Assembly (NCBI RefSeq): GCF_001426645.1
Contig: NZ_LMEX01000001.1
Location: forward strand, 1,130,755-1,194,754
Direction of reading: 5' to 3'
From: Rhodanobacter sp. Root480
GTDB taxonomy: Bacteria; Pseudomonadota; Gammaproteobacteria; Xanthomonadales; Rhodanobacteraceae
Length of the DNA stretch: 64,000 nucleotides
Shown here: one piece after another, positions 44,789 to 58,558 of the stretch
Position numbering within the stretch: the first letter of the stretch is position 1
How the letters are laid out: each line of letters starts with the position of its first letter
Position numbers and translations under genes: made by a program
The notes under the pieces: model-generated
Databases searched by the model: none
What the model saw: only the letters and a program-made list of their open reading frames with translations
Told to the model about the DNA's origin: nothing

Positions 44789-45697
44789 TCAATCGTCGTC
44801 GGGCCAGCGCGGCATCGCGCTCTTTTCCTCGCGGCGCGGCGCCGCGTCCAACGCCTGCACCGGCTGCCACACCGCCAGCGCATCCACCGTGGCAGCCACA
44901 TCATGAACGCGCACCATGCGCGCGCCGCGCTGTACCGCGATCAACGCGGCGGCGACCGAGCCGGCCACGCGCTCGGCGGGTACCTGCCGCCCGGTCAGCG
45001 TGCCGATCATCGACTTGCGCGACAAGCCCGCGTACACGCCGCTGCCCAGCGAGGTGAAGCGATCCAGCGCGGCCAGCAGCGCCAGGTTGTGCTCCAGCGT
45101 CTTGCCGAAGCAGAAACCCGGGTCGACCATCACGTTCCTGCGCTCGATACCGGCCAGCTCGCAGGCGAACAGCCGGTCGGTGAGGAAGCGATGCACCTCG
45201 CCGACCACGTCGTCGTAATGCGGCGCGTCCTGCATGCTGCGCGGCTCGCCCTGCATGTGCATCAGGCACACCGGCACGCGCAGCTCGGCGACGGCTTCCA
45301 TCGCGCCCTCGCGGCGCAGCGCGTAGACGTCGTTGATCATGCCCGCGCCGGCGGCTACCGCCGCGCGCATCACCTCGGGCTTGGACGTGTCGATGGCGAT
45401 GGGCACCTCGCTGCGCGAGGCCAGTTGTTCGATCACCGCGATGACGCGGTGCAGCTCCTCGTCCACCGGCACATCGGCCGCGCCCGGACGGGTGGATTCG
45501 CCGCCCACATCGATCATGTCGGCGCCCTCCTCCACCATCTGCAGCGCGTGCGCCACGGCAGCGTCCACGCTGTCGTGGCTGCCACCGTCGGAGAACGAAT
45601 CGGGGGTGAGGTTGAGAATGCCCACCACGCGTGGGCGATCCAGCCGCAGTGGCCGGCCGTGGCAATCGAGTACGGGCGCCAGCAGATCCATCGACAT
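44789..45697 (-). CDS. folP: dihydropteroate synthase
   Basis: A 302-residue TIM-barrel enzyme joining p-aminobenzoate to dihydropterin pyrophosphate in folate synthesis, the target of sulfonamides. Signatures [27 protein letters not shown] and [14 protein letters not shown] are intact. It is the first gene before glmM. A short charged C-terminal tail ([16 protein letters not shown]) is not part of the family core. Confidence 0.96.
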   Translation of the reverse strand: MSMDLLAPVLDCHGRPLRLDRPRVVGILNLTPDSFSDGGSHDSVDAAVAHALQMVEEGADMIDVGGESTRPGAADVPVDEELHRVIAVIEQLASRSEVPIAIDTSKPEVMRAAVAAGAGMINDVYALRREGAMEAVAELRVPVCLMHMQGEPRSMQDAPHYDDVVGEVHRFLTDRLFACELAGIERRNVMVDPGFCFGKTLEHNLALLAALDRFTSLGSGVYAGLSRKSMIGTLTGRQVPAERVAGSVAAALIAVQRGARMVRVHDVAATVDALAVWQPVQALDAAPRREEKSAMPRWPDDD

Positions 45698-45733
45698 GCA
45701 ATTACCTCGTGGTGACGCCGCGCCGGGGCGACG

Positions 45734-46300
45734 TCACGGCGTGTGCAGCCCGCCCAGCTGGCCCATGAACTGGCGATAGTGGCGCAGTTCGCTGATGGAG
45801 TCGCGGATGTCGGACAGCGCCGTGTGCGCCGATTCCTTGCCGAAACTCTTGGCGATATCGGGCGCCCAGCGCCGCGCCAGCTCCTTCAGCGTGGACACGT
45901 CCAGGTTGCGGTAATGGAAGTAGCGCTCCAGCCGCGGCATCTCGCGATGCATGAAGCGGCGGTCCTGGCAGATGGAGTTGCCGCACATCGGCGACTTGCC
46001 CGGCGGCACCCAGGCGCGCAGGAAATCCACCGTGGCCTGCTCGGCCATGGCGTGGTCGGTTTCGGAAATCAGCACCTGCCGCCACAAACCGGATTTGTGA
46101 TGCTGGTTCCGGTTCCAGCTGTCCATCGATTCCAGCTGGTCGATCTCGTGGCGGATGGCGAACACCGGGCCATCGGCCAGCACGTTCAAATCCTTGTCGG
46201 TAACCACCGTGGCGATCTCCAGGATGGAGTCGTTGTCGGTGTCGAGGCCGGTCATCTCCAGATCGATCCAGATCAGGTTCTCGTCGTTGGCTTGGCTCAT
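45734..46300 (-). CDS. orn: oligoribonuclease
   Basis: A 188-residue DEDDh 3'-5' exonuclease that degrades 2- to 5-mer RNAs, including pGpG from c-di-GMP turnover. Exo I motif [20 protein letters not shown] and Exo III region [18 protein letters not shown] are intact. It is divergent from sbcB and upstream of folP on the same strand (36 bases). Confidence 0.96.
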   Translation of the reverse strand: MSQANDENLIWIDLEMTGLDTDNDSILEIATVVTDKDLNVLADGPVFAIRHEIDQLESMDSWNRNQHHKSGLWRQVLISETDHAMAEQATVDFLRAWVPPGKSPMCGNSICQDRRFMHREMPRLERYFHYRNLDVSTLKELARRWAPDIAKSFGKESAHTALSDIRDSISELRHYRQFMGQLGGLHTP

Positions 46301-46375
46301 GGGTCCTCCTTGGGAGCGCCAGTTTATCAGCCTTGCCTCCGCTTGCCCGTGATCGGCGCGTGAGATGATTCATCC

Positions 46376-47824
46376 ATGCAGACCTTTTTCTGGCACGACT
46401 ACGAGACCTTCGGCGCCGACCCGCGGCGCGACCGGCCGGTGCAGTTCGCCGGTATCCGCACCACGCTGGAGCTGGAGGTCATCGGCGAGCCGGTGATGTT
46501 CTACGGCAAGCCGCCGCGGGAAATGCCGCCCCATCCCGACGCATGCATGATCACCGGCATCACGCCCCAGCTGGCTGAGCACGAGGGTGTGATCGAGGCC
46601 GAGTTTGCCGCCCGTGTGCACGAGCAGCTGGCCCAGCCCGGGACATGCGGCGTGGGCTACAACTCGCTGCGCTTCGATGACGAGATCACGCGACAGATGC
46701 TGTACCGCAATTTCTACGAGCCGTATGGGCGGGAATGGGAAAACGGCAACTCACGCTGGGACCTGATCGACCTGGTGCGCCTGTGCCAGGCGCTGCGACC
46801 GGAAGGCATCGTGTGGCCGACCCGCGAGGACGGCTCGCCCAGTTTCAAGCTGGAGCACCTGGCCCAGGCCAACCAGTTGAAACAGGAACGTGCGCACGAT
46901 GCGTTGTCCGACGTCTACGCACTGATCGACTTGGCGCGGCTGATCCGCGTACGCCAGCCGCGGCTATGGGACTGGTATTACGCCCTGCGCCGCAAGCAGA
47001 AGGTGTTCGAGCTGCTCGACGTGGTGAATCGCACGCCGATGGTGCACGTGTCCTCGCGCTACCCCGCCAACCGGCATTGCCTGGCGCTGATCGTGCCGTT
47101 GGCGACGCATCCGACGCGTGCCGGCGAGATCATCGTGTACGACCTTTCCACCGACCCGGCCGAATGGCTGGCGCTGGACGAGGACGACATCGCCGACCGC
47201 ATCTTCACCGCCCGCGCCGACCTGCCCGAAGGCATCGAGCGCATCCCGCTGCGTACCGTCCGCGCCAACCACGCGCCCGCGCTGGCGCCGCTATCTGTCT
47301 TGCAGGGCGTGGACACGGCGCGGCTGCAACTGGACGTCGATCGCTGCCTGGCCCACCGCGACGTCCTGCACGCGGTGGACGGGTTGGCGGAAAAGTTGCG
47401 CCGCGTATTCCAGCGCGCCAGCGTGTTGCCGCCGCCGGAAGACCCCGAGCTTGCCCTGTATGGCGGCGGTTTCCTGCCCGATGCCGACAAGCGCCTGCTG
47501 GCCCAGGTGCGCGCCACACCGCCGGAACAGTTGGGCGAGCGCGCATTCCCGTTTCGCGATGCGCGCTACCCGGAGCTGCTGTTCCGCTACCGCGCCCGCA
47601 ACTGGCCGGACACGCTGGATGCGGACGAGCGCGAGCGCTGGCGGCAGTTCTGTCACAACCGGCTCACCCGCCATACCGCGCTGACCGGTTTGACCCTCGA
47701 CGATTACTTCGCGCGTCTGGCCGAACTGCGGGCCGACCCTGCCGCCCAAGGCAAATTGACCCTGATCGACCAGTTGCAGGCCTGGGGCGAACAGCTTGCC
47801 CTCGACTTGCCGCTGTCTGCCTGA
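46376..47824 (+). CDS. sbcB: exodeoxyribonuclease I
   Basis: A 482-residue 3'-5' single-strand DNA exonuclease of DnaQ type. FFWHDYETFGADPRRDRPVQ holds the first two acidic residues, GYNSLRFDDE the second motif and KQERAHDALSDVYALIDLAR the HxxxxxD motif. The C-terminal SH3-like and helical domains follow. It acts in mismatch repair and recombination. The next gene starts 44 bases later. Confidence 0.95.
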   Translation: MQTFFWHDYETFGADPRRDRPVQFAGIRTTLELEVIGEPVMFYGKPPREMPPHPDACMITGITPQLAEHEGVIEAEFAARVHEQLAQPGTCGVGYNSLRFDDEITRQMLYRNFYEPYGREWENGNSRWDLIDLVRLCQALRPEGIVWPTREDGSPSFKLEHLAQANQLKQERAHDALSDVYALIDLARLIRVRQPRLWDWYYALRRKQKVFELLDVVNRTPMVHVSSRYPANRHCLALIVPLATHPTRAGEIIVYDLSTDPAEWLALDEDDIADRIFTARADLPEGIERIPLRTVRANHAPALAPLSVLQGVDTARLQLDVDRCLAHRDVLHAVDGLAEKLRRVFQRASVLPPPEDPELALYGGGFLPDADKRLLAQVRATPPEQLGERAFPFRDARYPELLFRYRARNWPDTLDADERERWRQFCHNRLTRHTALTGLTLDDYFARLAELRADPAAQGKLTLIDQLQAWGEQLALDLPLSA

Positions 47825-47868
47825 TTCCTGTCTGCCCGACCGCGACTCACTCTCCCCAACGAAACGCC

Positions 47869-48552
47869 ATGCCCACAAGCTATTTCACCCCCGCCACCTT
47901 CCGCTTCCTGCGCGCGCTCGACCGTCACAACGAGCGCGCGTGGTTTCACGCGCACAAGGACGACTACGAACGCCACGTGCGCGAGCCGTTCCTGCAACTG
48001 ATCACCGACATGCAGCAACCGCTGGTGACCATCAGCGAGCACTACCGTGCCGATCCGCGCAAGAACGGCGGCTCGCTGTACCGCATCTATCGCGACACCC
48101 GCTATTCCAACAACAAGCTGCCATACAAGCCCTGGCAGGGCTCGCGCTTCTTCCACGTGCGCCGCCACGAAATCCAGGCGCCGGGCTTCTACCTGCACAT
48201 CGAGCCGGGCGACTGCTTCGCCGGCGGCGGCATGTGGCACCCCGAACCGGATGCGCTGAAGCACATCCGCGGGTTTCTGGTCGACAACCCGGCAGCATGG
48301 AAACGCGCCACGCGGGGCAAGGCATTTGGCGATCTGCAATTGGGCGGCGAATCGCTGATCCGGCCGCCACGCGGCTACGACCCCACGCACGAGTTGATCG
48401 ACGACCTGAAGCGCAAGGACTTCATCGCCTCCGCGCCCTTCAGCGAGGAACTGGCCTGCTCCAGCGAACTGCTGCCCTGGACGGTCGCCACCTTCAAGCA
48501 GGTCGCGCCGCTGGTCGACTACCTTTGCGCCGCGCAGGAACTGGAATTCTGA
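47869..48552 (+). CDS. DUF2461 (TIGR02453) family protein
   Basis: A 227-residue protein of the DUF2461 family: FTPATFRFLRALDRHNERAW at the N-terminus, DPRKNGGSLYRIYRDTRYSN and GFYLHIEPGDCFAGGGMW are the conserved blocks. The function is unknown. Its 3' end overlaps the convergent MFS gene by 34 bases. Confidence 0.88.
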   Translation: MPTSYFTPATFRFLRALDRHNERAWFHAHKDDYERHVREPFLQLITDMQQPLVTISEHYRADPRKNGGSLYRIYRDTRYSNNKLPYKPWQGSRFFHVRRHEIQAPGFYLHIEPGDCFAGGGMWHPEPDALKHIRGFLVDNPAAWKRATRGKAFGDLQLGGESLIRPPRGYDPTHELIDDLKRKDFIASAPFSEELACSSELLPWTVATFKQVAPLVDYLCAAQELEF

Positions 48553-49862
48553 ACCGCCATGGCGCTGCCCCGGGCCAGCAGCCATAGCGCCACGGCCGCA
48601 CCGATCAACGCGGTGAACGCCACGTAATGCGCCGGCGCCAGCACCCCGGCGTGGCGCACCAGCAAACCGATCAGCGGCGGCGTCAGCCCGCCGAACAGCG
48701 CATAGGCGATGTTGTACGAAAACGACAGGCCCGAAAAACGCACGGCCGGCGGAAACGCCGCCACCATCACCGCCGGCACCACGCCCACCACGCCCACGGC
48801 GAAACCGGCCAGCGCATACAGCGCGATGAAATGCGCGCCGCCCGCCTGCAGATCCAGGTACAGCACATAATTGCTCAGCAGCAATCCGATCGCCCCCGGC
48901 AGCAGGGCGCGCGCATACCCGACGCGATCGGCCAGCCAGCCGTGAAACAGGCAACCCAGCGCCAGCGCGAACGAGGCCACGCTGTTGCCCAGGAAGGCGC
49001 GCGCCGGCGCGATATGGAAGGCCGACTGCGCCAGCGATGGCGTCATCAGGATCACCACCACGATCGCCGCCGTGAGCATCCAGGTCACCAGCATCGACAG
49101 CAGCACGCCGGGCAAATGCCGCTCCAGCACCCGCTTCAGTGGCAGGCCGGAAACCAGTTCCTTGCGTGCCTGCATCGCCTCGAACACGGGCGTCTCGCTG
49201 AGCCATCGGCGCAACCAGACTGCAAGCAGGCCGAACACACCGCCGATCAGGAACGGCAATCGCCAGCCATAGTCGAGTACCTGCGCCGGCGTCATGCCGC
49301 GGTTGATCGATGCCGCGATCAGCGAACCGATCAGGATGCCGACGGTCAGCCCCGAGGTAAGACTGGCGCAGGCGAATCCGGTCCGCCGCGGCGGTACATG
49401 CTCAGCCACGAACACCCACGCACCGGGCACCTCGCCCCCCACCGCAATGCCTTGCACCACCCGCAGCAGCAGCAACAGCAACGGCGCCAGCATGCCGATC
49501 TGCGCGTACACCGGCAGCAGGCCGATGCACAGCGTGGGCACCGCCATCAGGAACACGCTGAGCATGAACATCCTCTTGCGCCCCAGCGTGTCGCCGTAAT
49601 GCGCCATCACGATGCCGCCCAGCGGCCGCGCCAGGTAGCCGGCCGCGAAGATGCCGAATACCTGCAACTGCGCCAGCCAGGGCGCCGTTGCAGGGGGAAA
49701 GAACAGATGACCGAGGGGAATCGCGAAAAACACGAACACCACGAAATCGTAGAACTCCAGCGCACCGCCCAGCGCCGACAGGCCCAGCGTGCGGATGTCA
49801 CGGCGATCAAGAGTCCGGTCGGCGCCAGGGTCGCGGAAGAATTCGGGAGGTTTTGTTGCCAT
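48519..49862 (-). CDS. MFS transporter, metabolite:H+ symporter (MHS) type
   Basis: A 447-residue, 12-helix transporter of the MHS/ProP-like type: ALEFYDFVVFVFFAIPLGHL in helix 1, MAHYGDTLGRKRMF in the helix 2-3 loop and VVQGIAVGGEVPGAWVFVAE. Substrate unknown. It is the second MHS-type gene in the window but not a close copy of the one at 35916. ATG 49862 is used; a TTG directly before it is ignored. The 3' end overlaps the DUF2461 gene. Confidence 0.86.
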   Translation of the reverse strand: MATKPPEFFRDPGADRTLDRRDIRTLGLSALGGALEFYDFVVFVFFAIPLGHLFFPPATAPWLAQLQVFGIFAAGYLARPLGGIVMAHYGDTLGRKRMFMLSVFLMAVPTLCIGLLPVYAQIGMLAPLLLLLLRVVQGIAVGGEVPGAWVFVAEHVPPRRTGFACASLTSGLTVGILIGSLIAASINRGMTPAQVLDYGWRLPFLIGGVFGLLAVWLRRWLSETPVFEAMQARKELVSGLPLKRVLERHLPGVLLSMLVTWMLTAAIVVVILMTPSLAQSAFHIAPARAFLGNSVASFALALGCLFHGWLADRVGYARALLPGAIGLLLSNYVLYLDLQAGGAHFIALYALAGFAVGVVGVVPAVMVAAFPPAVRFSGLSFSYNIAYALFGGLTPPLIGLLVRHAGVLAPAHYVAFTALIGAAVALWLLARGSAMAVQNSSSCAAQR

Positions 49863-50058
49863 CAATCAGCACCTGATACCCGGCGGGGCGTCGCGCAAGA
49901 TGAGCAAGAATATCCGAGCTCGGTGATGGATCGCGGCACCCCACGCAAGTTGATTTGCTACGCTCTGGTCGCCGCCGACCAAGGCTTGGGGAGCAGCGGC
50001 GCCTGATGGTTCACGTTGACCGGGCTTTTCCTTTCACACCGTTGCAAGGAGCATTTCA

Positions 50059-50790
50059 ATGAACATGGGCAAACGTATGACGGCCGAATTCTTCGGTACG
50101 TTCTGGTTGGTTCTGGGTGGTTGTGGCAGTGCGGTGCTGGCTGCCGGGTTTCCCCAACTGGGTATCGGCTTCGCCGGTGTGGCACTGGCGTTTGGCCTGA
50201 CCTTGCTGACCATGTGTTACGCCATCGGCCATATTTCCGGCTGCCACATCAATCCGGCGGTGACCTGCGGCCTCGCCGCCGGCGGCCGGTTTCCGCTGAA
50301 GGAAGTGATCCCGTACATCGTGGCGCAGGTACTCGGCGGCCTCCTCGCGGGGCTGGTCCTGTACGTGATCGCCTCGGGCAAGCCCGGCTTCGATGCCGCG
50401 GCCAGCGGTTTTGCTTCCAATGGCTTCGGCGCGCATTCGCCGGGCGGCTATTCGATGGGCGCGGCCGCGCTGTGCGAACTGGTGATGACCGGTTTCTTCA
50501 TCTTCATCATCATGGGCGCAACGCACCGGAGTGCACCGGTGGGTTTTGCCGGCATCGCGATCGGCCTGGCGCTGACCCTGATCCACCTGATCAGCATCCC
50601 GGTCACCAACACCTCGGTAAACCCGGCGCGCTCCACCGGCGTGGCGTTCTTCCAGGGCGACTGGGCCGTGCACCAGCTGTGGTTCTTCTGGGTGATGCCC
50701 ATCATCGGCGGCATCATCGGCGGGCTGATCTACCGTTATCTGTGGAGCGATCGGGACGCCCTGCCGGACATCAAGGGCGATACGGTCTGA
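50059..50790 (+). CDS. aqpZ: aquaporin Z
   Basis: A 243-residue water channel with six helices and two half-helices bearing the NPA motifs, HINPAVTCG and VNPARSTGV. The residues around the pore ([12 protein letters not shown]-type; arginine after the second NPA) match AqpZ rather than glycerol facilitators. GCAAGGAGC lies before the start region (an in-frame ATG at 50065 is also possible). It stands alone between convergent or divergent neighbours. Confidence 0.95.
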   Translation: MNMGKRMTAEFFGTFWLVLGGCGSAVLAAGFPQLGIGFAGVALAFGLTLLTMCYAIGHISGCHINPAVTCGLAAGGRFPLKEVIPYIVAQVLGGLLAGLVLYVIASGKPGFDAAASGFASNGFGAHSPGGYSMGAAALCELVMTGFFIFIIMGATHRSAPVGFAGIAIGLALTLIHLISIPVTNTSVNPARSTGVAFFQGDWAVHQLWFFWVMPIIGGIIGGLIYRYLWSDRDALPDIKGDTV

Positions 50791-50838
50791 GTTGATCCGG
50801 GCGCACGACGCGCAGCCCATGGGCCGCGCGTCATGCGC

Positions 50839-54208
<3,370 letters not shown>

Positions 54209-54269
54209 TTAGCGAGGCCGCGTGAACCCGCCGAGTCGCCGCTTCGGCGGCGACCCGGCAACGACATGC

Positions 54270-54680
54270 TCAGCGATGGAAGTGGCCAGCGGCTTCGGGC
54301 TGGTAGTCGATACCCAGCACGCGCAGCCGACGCTGATGGCCATCCGGCGTGGGCCAATCGATATGCTGGCCAAGCGACAAGCCGAGCAGCGCACTGCCCA
54401 CCGGCGCCAGGATGGAAATGGTGCCTGGCGCGCCGGCGGCATTGGGGTAAACCAGGGTCAGGGTGAGCTTCTCGCCGTTGTGCTCGTCTTCGAAACTGAC
54501 GGTGGAGTTCATCGTCACCGTGTCGGCGGGCATGGCGGTGGGCTCGACCACCTCGGCGCGATCCAGCTCGGAGATCAGCGCGGCACAACGGGCCGCTTCG
54601 GCGGCGGGCAGCCGTTCCAGCAACGCTTCGATGCGTTCCATGTCGATGCGGGAGACAGTAATCGGTGGCTTGTTGCTCAT
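54270..54680 (-). CDS. rnk: nucleoside diphosphate kinase regulator Rnk (GreA/GreB C-terminal fold)
   Basis: A 136-residue protein: short N-terminal coiled coil (DMERIEALLERLPAAEAARC) and FKBP-like C-terminal domain (TVSFEDEHNGEKLTLTLVYP, ILAPVGSALLGLSLGQHIDW), the Rnk layout. Rnk binds RNA polymerase and competes with GreA, GreB and DksA; dksA is also in this window. ATG 54680 is preferred over 54722. It is 86 bases downstream of the start of ligA's convergent neighbour and divergent from the MFS gene at 54844. Confidence 0.88.
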   Translation of the reverse strand: MSNKPPITVSRIDMERIEALLERLPAAEAARCAALISELDRAEVVEPTAMPADTVTMNSTVSFEDEHNGEKLTLTLVYPNAAGAPGTISILAPVGSALLGLSLGQHIDWPTPDGHQRRLRVLGIDYQPEAAGHFHR

Positions 54681-54711
54681 GGCTCTTCCTGGTGCAGGCG
54701 GCGTTGCCGCA

Positions 54712-54752
54712 CAAAAGCACACGCCGGAACGAAACCGCCCCGGCGCGTGTGG
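54712..54752 (-). promoter_or_regulatory. terminator-like hairpin in the rnk leader
   Basis: CACACGCCGG (54718-54727) pairs with CCGGCGCGTGTG (54740-54751, one bulge); on the minus strand the stem is followed by CTTTTGT. It lies about 32 bases before the rnk start, so it could attenuate rnk transcription. Confidence 0.4.
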
Positions 54753-54843
54753 TCATTGTATGGCCGTCAGGACCTATGTAGTCACGATCGGCGGATGAAA
54801 CAAGGGTAACTCTGCGCAGGACGCTCACGAAAAGCAAGCCGTC

Positions 54844-56337
54844 ATGGCGGATACCATGCACCGCATGTCTGCCCCAGCGCCTGTGGATTCCCCGTCCGAC
54901 CCTGCTTTCGCCCCGTCTGCGGCCGCTGTCGGCGAGCCGCCGCGGCTGTCGTCCCGCGTGCAGTTTCGCGGCCTGTTGTACCTGGTGGCCGCGGCGTTCT
55001 TCATGCAATCGCTGGATTCCACCGTGGTCAACACGGCGGTGCCGGCGATGGCCGGGGCGCTGGACGTGACGCCGCTGGGCATGCGCACGGCGTTGACCAG
55101 TTATGTGCTGACGCTGGCGATCCTGATCCCGGCCAGCCCGTGGCTCTGCGATCGCCTGGGCACGCGGCGGGTGTTCGGCATCGCGATCATGGTGTTCGGG
55201 CTGGGCTCGCTGTTGTGCGGGCTGGCGCAGACGCTGCCGCAACTGGTCGGCGCCCGCGTGCTGCAGGGCGTGGGCGGCGCCTCGCTGATGCCGGTGGGCC
55301 GCTACGTGCTGGTGCGCAGCATCGAGAAACGCGAATTCGTGCGTGCCATGAGTACGGTGTCCACCTTCGGCCTGCTCGGCTCGGTGCTGGGCCCGTTCAT
55401 GGGCGGTGCGCTGGTCGAGTACACCTCGTGGCGGCTGATCTTCCTGATCAACGTACCGGTGGCGATCGCCGGCTACTGGATGAACCGCCGCGACATGCCC
55501 GACTACCGGCTGGAACGCGCCAACCGCTTCGACTGGCGCGGCTTCATGATGTTCGCCGCGGCCTCGGCGCTGCTGCTGGTCGCCTCGGAGCTGGCCGGCA
55601 GCACGCCGGTGCCGTGGTCGCGCATCGGCTTGTACACGCTGGCGGCGGTGGCGCTGGGCGCCCTGTATGTATGGCACAGCCGGCGCACCGCGCATCCGGT
55701 GGCCGACCTTAACCTGCTGCGCGTACGCAGCGTGCGCGTGGCGCTGGCCGGAGGCTTGTTCACCCGGCTGGGCATCTCGGGCATGTTCCTGCTGCTGATG
55801 TTGTTTCTGCAGATCGGATGCGGCTGGTCACCGCTGGCGGCGGGCCTGATGATGGTGCCGCAGGCGCTGGGCTCCATCATCGCCAAGTGGGCGATCAACC
55901 GGGTACTGGTGCATTTCGGCTACCGCCGGCTGCTGCTGGGCAACACCTTGATCGTGGCCGCGCTGCTGGCCATGTTTGCCCTGCTGGGCCCGACCACGCC
56001 GGTATGGGCCATCGGCCTGCTGGCGTTCTTCTATGGCGCTTTCGCCGGCATGCAATACACCGCGATGAATACGCTGATCTACACCGACCTCGACATCAAG
56101 CATGCATCGATGGCCTCGTCGATGGCCTCCACCGCGCAATACCTGGCGATGAGTTTCGGCATCGCGCTGGCCACCTTGTTGATGCAGGCGATGCTGGACG
56201 GCCACGCCCACGAGCAGTACGTGGTGGCGTTCCGCTGGACGGTACTGATCCTCGCGGCGATCACCGCCGGGGCCAGCCGCGTGTTCAGCCAGTTGCGGCA
56301 CGATCGCCCGCCCGCCGGCGCCCCAGCGGCGGGTTGA
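54844..56337 (+). CDS. MFS drug/solute exporter, DHA2 (EmrB/QacA) type
   Basis: A 497-residue transporter with 14 predicted helices: FFMQSLDSTVVNTAVPAMA is the DHA2 motif in helix 1, WLCDRLGTRRVFGIAIMVFG the loop 2-3 motif, and LQGVGGASLMPVGRYVLVR the helix 4 region. About 40 extra N-terminal residues rich in Pro and Ala precede helix 1. Such proteins export drugs or metabolites with protons. No membrane-fusion partner (EmrA-like) is adjacent. Confidence 0.88.
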   Translation: MADTMHRMSAPAPVDSPSDPAFAPSAAAVGEPPRLSSRVQFRGLLYLVAAAFFMQSLDSTVVNTAVPAMAGALDVTPLGMRTALTSYVLTLAILIPASPWLCDRLGTRRVFGIAIMVFGLGSLLCGLAQTLPQLVGARVLQGVGGASLMPVGRYVLVRSIEKREFVRAMSTVSTFGLLGSVLGPFMGGALVEYTSWRLIFLINVPVAIAGYWMNRRDMPDYRLERANRFDWRGFMMFAAASALLLVASELAGSTPVPWSRIGLYTLAAVALGALYVWHSRRTAHPVADLNLLRVRSVRVALAGGLFTRLGISGMFLLLMLFLQIGCGWSPLAAGLMMVPQALGSIIAKWAINRVLVHFGYRRLLLGNTLIVAALLAMFALLGPTTPVWAIGLLAFFYGAFAGMQYTAMNTLIYTDLDIKHASMASSMASTAQYLAMSFGIALATLLMQAMLDGHAHEQYVVAFRWTVLILAAITAGASRVFSQLRHDRPPAGAPAAG

Positions 56338-56395
56338 CGACCACCGCACGGCACCGCGCATGTAGCATGTCCGCTTCACCACGCGGACGTGTCAC

Positions 56396-57586
56396 ATGCA
56401 TGACCCCAGCAGCATCCTGTTCACCCTGTTCATCGTTTTTGTGGCGGCCCAGATCGGTGGCGAAATTGCCCAGCGGCTGAAATTGCCCGGCGTGGTGGGC
56501 GAGATCGCGGCCGGTTGTGCCGTCGGCCCCTCGCTGCTCGGCTGGATCACTCCGGCGCAGATACTCCCTGGCACGCCGCTGGACGTGCTGGCCGAGGTCG
56601 GCGTGATCCTGCTGCTGTTTGCCGTGGGCCTGGAGACGCGGCTGGAGGATCTGAAAAAGGTCGGCAAGATTGCATTCGCGGTGGGCGTCATCGGCGTCAT
56701 CGTGCCGTTCGCGATGGGCAGCGTGTGGGCCCACGGCAACGGTTTCGACTGGGACCGTTCGCTGTTCGTGGCCGCCGCCTTCGTCGCCACCTCCGCCGGC
56801 ATCACCGCCCGCGTGCTGCAGGAGCTGGGCGCGCTGCAACGGGTGGAAAGCAAGGTGATCCTGGGCGCCGCCGTGATCGATGACATCCTCGCCATGCTGC
56901 TGCTGGGCGTGGTGGTGTCGCTGCAGGGCGGCGGCTCGTTCGACGCGCTGCACCTGCTGATGGTGCTGGCCGGCGCCGTAGGCTTCATCGTGGTGATCGG
57001 CTGGGGCGGCGCCCGCGTGATGCGCTGGAATTCGCGCTGGCTGGATACGCCCATGGGCCCGCATTCGCCCCTGATGATTGTGCTGGCGCTGTGCCTGGGG
57101 CTGGCCTGTTTGTCCACCGTGTTCGGCCTGGCAGCGATCATCGGCGCCTTCCTGGCCGGCATGATCGCCTCGGAAACCCGCCAGCAGCACACGCTGGAAC
57201 AACAGGTGAAACCGCTGCTGGCGTTGCTCACGCCGTTCTTCTTCGTGGTCACTGGCAGCAAGATCGACCTGCATGAACTGGCCGACGGCGACACCCTGAT
57301 GATGCTGGCCGTGGTCACCGGGATCGCGGTGATTTCCAAGTTGGTCGGCGGCTGGCTGGGTTCACTGCCGCTGGGCACGCGCAGCGCCACCATCATCGGT
57401 TTCGGCATGGTGCCGCGCGGCGAAGTGGGCATCGTGGTGGCCACCCTCGGTCTCGCCGCCGGCGTGTTCGACAACCGCATCTACGCGTTGATCGTGGCCA
57501 TGTCGCTGCTCACCGCCATGGTCACCCCACCGATCCTGGCGTGGTTGCTGAAACGGTCGGAAGTCAGCGACGGCACACCTTCGTAA
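56396..57586 (+). CDS. cation:proton antiporter (CPA2 / KefB-type membrane domain)
   Basis: A 396-residue antiporter with 12-13 helices: LPGVVGEIAAGCAVGPSLLG, EVGVILLLFAVGLETRLEDL, the ion-site pair in VIDDILAMLLLGVVV and MVPRGEVGIVVATLGLAAGV. It consists of the Na/H exchanger domain only; the C-terminal TrkA-N domain of KefB/KefC is absent. Ions exchanged are probably Na+ or K+ against H+. A terminator follows at 57613. Confidence 0.9.
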   Translation: MHDPSSILFTLFIVFVAAQIGGEIAQRLKLPGVVGEIAAGCAVGPSLLGWITPAQILPGTPLDVLAEVGVILLLFAVGLETRLEDLKKVGKIAFAVGVIGVIVPFAMGSVWAHGNGFDWDRSLFVAAAFVATSAGITARVLQELGALQRVESKVILGAAVIDDILAMLLLGVVVSLQGGGSFDALHLLMVLAGAVGFIVVIGWGGARVMRWNSRWLDTPMGPHSPLMIVLALCLGLACLSTVFGLAAIIGAFLAGMIASETRQQHTLEQQVKPLLALLTPFFFVVTGSKIDLHELADGDTLMMLAVVTGIAVISKLVGGWLGSLPLGTRSATIIGFGMVPRGEVGIVVATLGLAAGVFDNRIYALIVAMSLLTAMVTPPILAWLLKRSEVSDGTPS

Positions 57587-57612
57587 GCGTCACGCGTACG
57601 TGATACCAGGCA

Positions 57613-57649
57613 CAAAAAAAGCCGGAATCCTTGGGGATTTCGGCTTTTT
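57613..57649. terminator. bidirectional terminator between the antiporter gene and ssrA
   Basis: GCCGGAATCC-TTGG-GGATTTCGGC with A7 before and T5 after; it ends the antiporter transcript on the plus strand and the tmRNA transcript on the minus strand. Confidence 0.93.
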
Positions 57650-57672
57650 CTGGACTGCGTTGTTGCTTGTAT

Positions 57673-58027
<355 letters not shown>

Positions 58028-58118
58028 GGGGAAAACGATATGACCAGACAAGTATATGGGGTCGCCGCGCGCGGCATCAATGCAAATCGCAGGCGTTTGC
58101 CGGTGCCGTTCAGGACGC

Positions 58119-58205
58119 TGGTGCCCGGGGCGGGGATCGAACCCGCATCGCCTTGCGGCGGAGGGATTTTAAGTCCCTTGCGTCTACCAGTTTCGCCACC
58201 CGGGC
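58119..58205 (-). tRNA. tRNA-Leu (TAA)
   Basis: An 87-nt class II tRNA with encoded CCA: acceptor GCCCGGG/CCCGGGC, long variable arm, T-arm with GGTTCGATCC-type core, anticodon loop CTTAAAA giving anticodon TAA. It lies 91 bases upstream of ssrA on the same strand. Confidence 0.95.
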
Positions 58206-58301
58206 GCGGATGTCGGGTCATGCCGGACGCATCGGCCGGCGGCGCGAATCGTAACATGCGCGGTCCGCGATCCATGGCACTCGAAGCGGCGGCCGCGGCA
58301 A

Positions 58302-58325
58302 CAAAAAACCCGCCATCGGCGGGTT
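58302..58325 (-). terminator. intrinsic terminator after tRNA-Cys
   Basis: On the minus strand AACCCGCC-GAT-GGCGGGTT is followed by a further run of T (six in all). Confidence 0.9.
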
Positions 58326-58352
58326 CAAGTGGGCGTGCAACGTGCTGCGCAA

Positions 58353-58426
58353 TGGAGGCCAAGGTCGGAATCGAACCGGCGTACGCGGATTTGCAGTCCG
58401 CTGCATGACCACTCTGCCACCTGGCC
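58353..58426 (-). tRNA. tRNA-Cys (GCA)
   Basis: A 74-nt tRNA with encoded CCA, acceptor GGCCAGG pairing with CCTTGGCC-type 3' side, anticodon loop ACTGCAAAT (GCA). It follows tRNA-Gly on the same strand, separated by a terminator-like hairpin. Confidence 0.95.
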
Positions 58427-58441
58427 GTTGCGCAATTGCTT

Positions 58442-58478
58442 CTTAAAAAACAAAACCCCGGTGAACCGAGGCTTTGCA
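58442..58478 (-). terminator. terminator-like hairpin between tRNA-Gly and tRNA-Cys
   Basis: On the minus strand CCTCGG-TTCA-CCGGGG is followed by TTTTGTTTTTT. It lies between two co-directional tRNAs, so the tRNAs may be separate transcripts. Confidence 0.65.
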
Positions 58479-58482
58479 AAAC

Positions 58483-58558
<76 letters not shown>

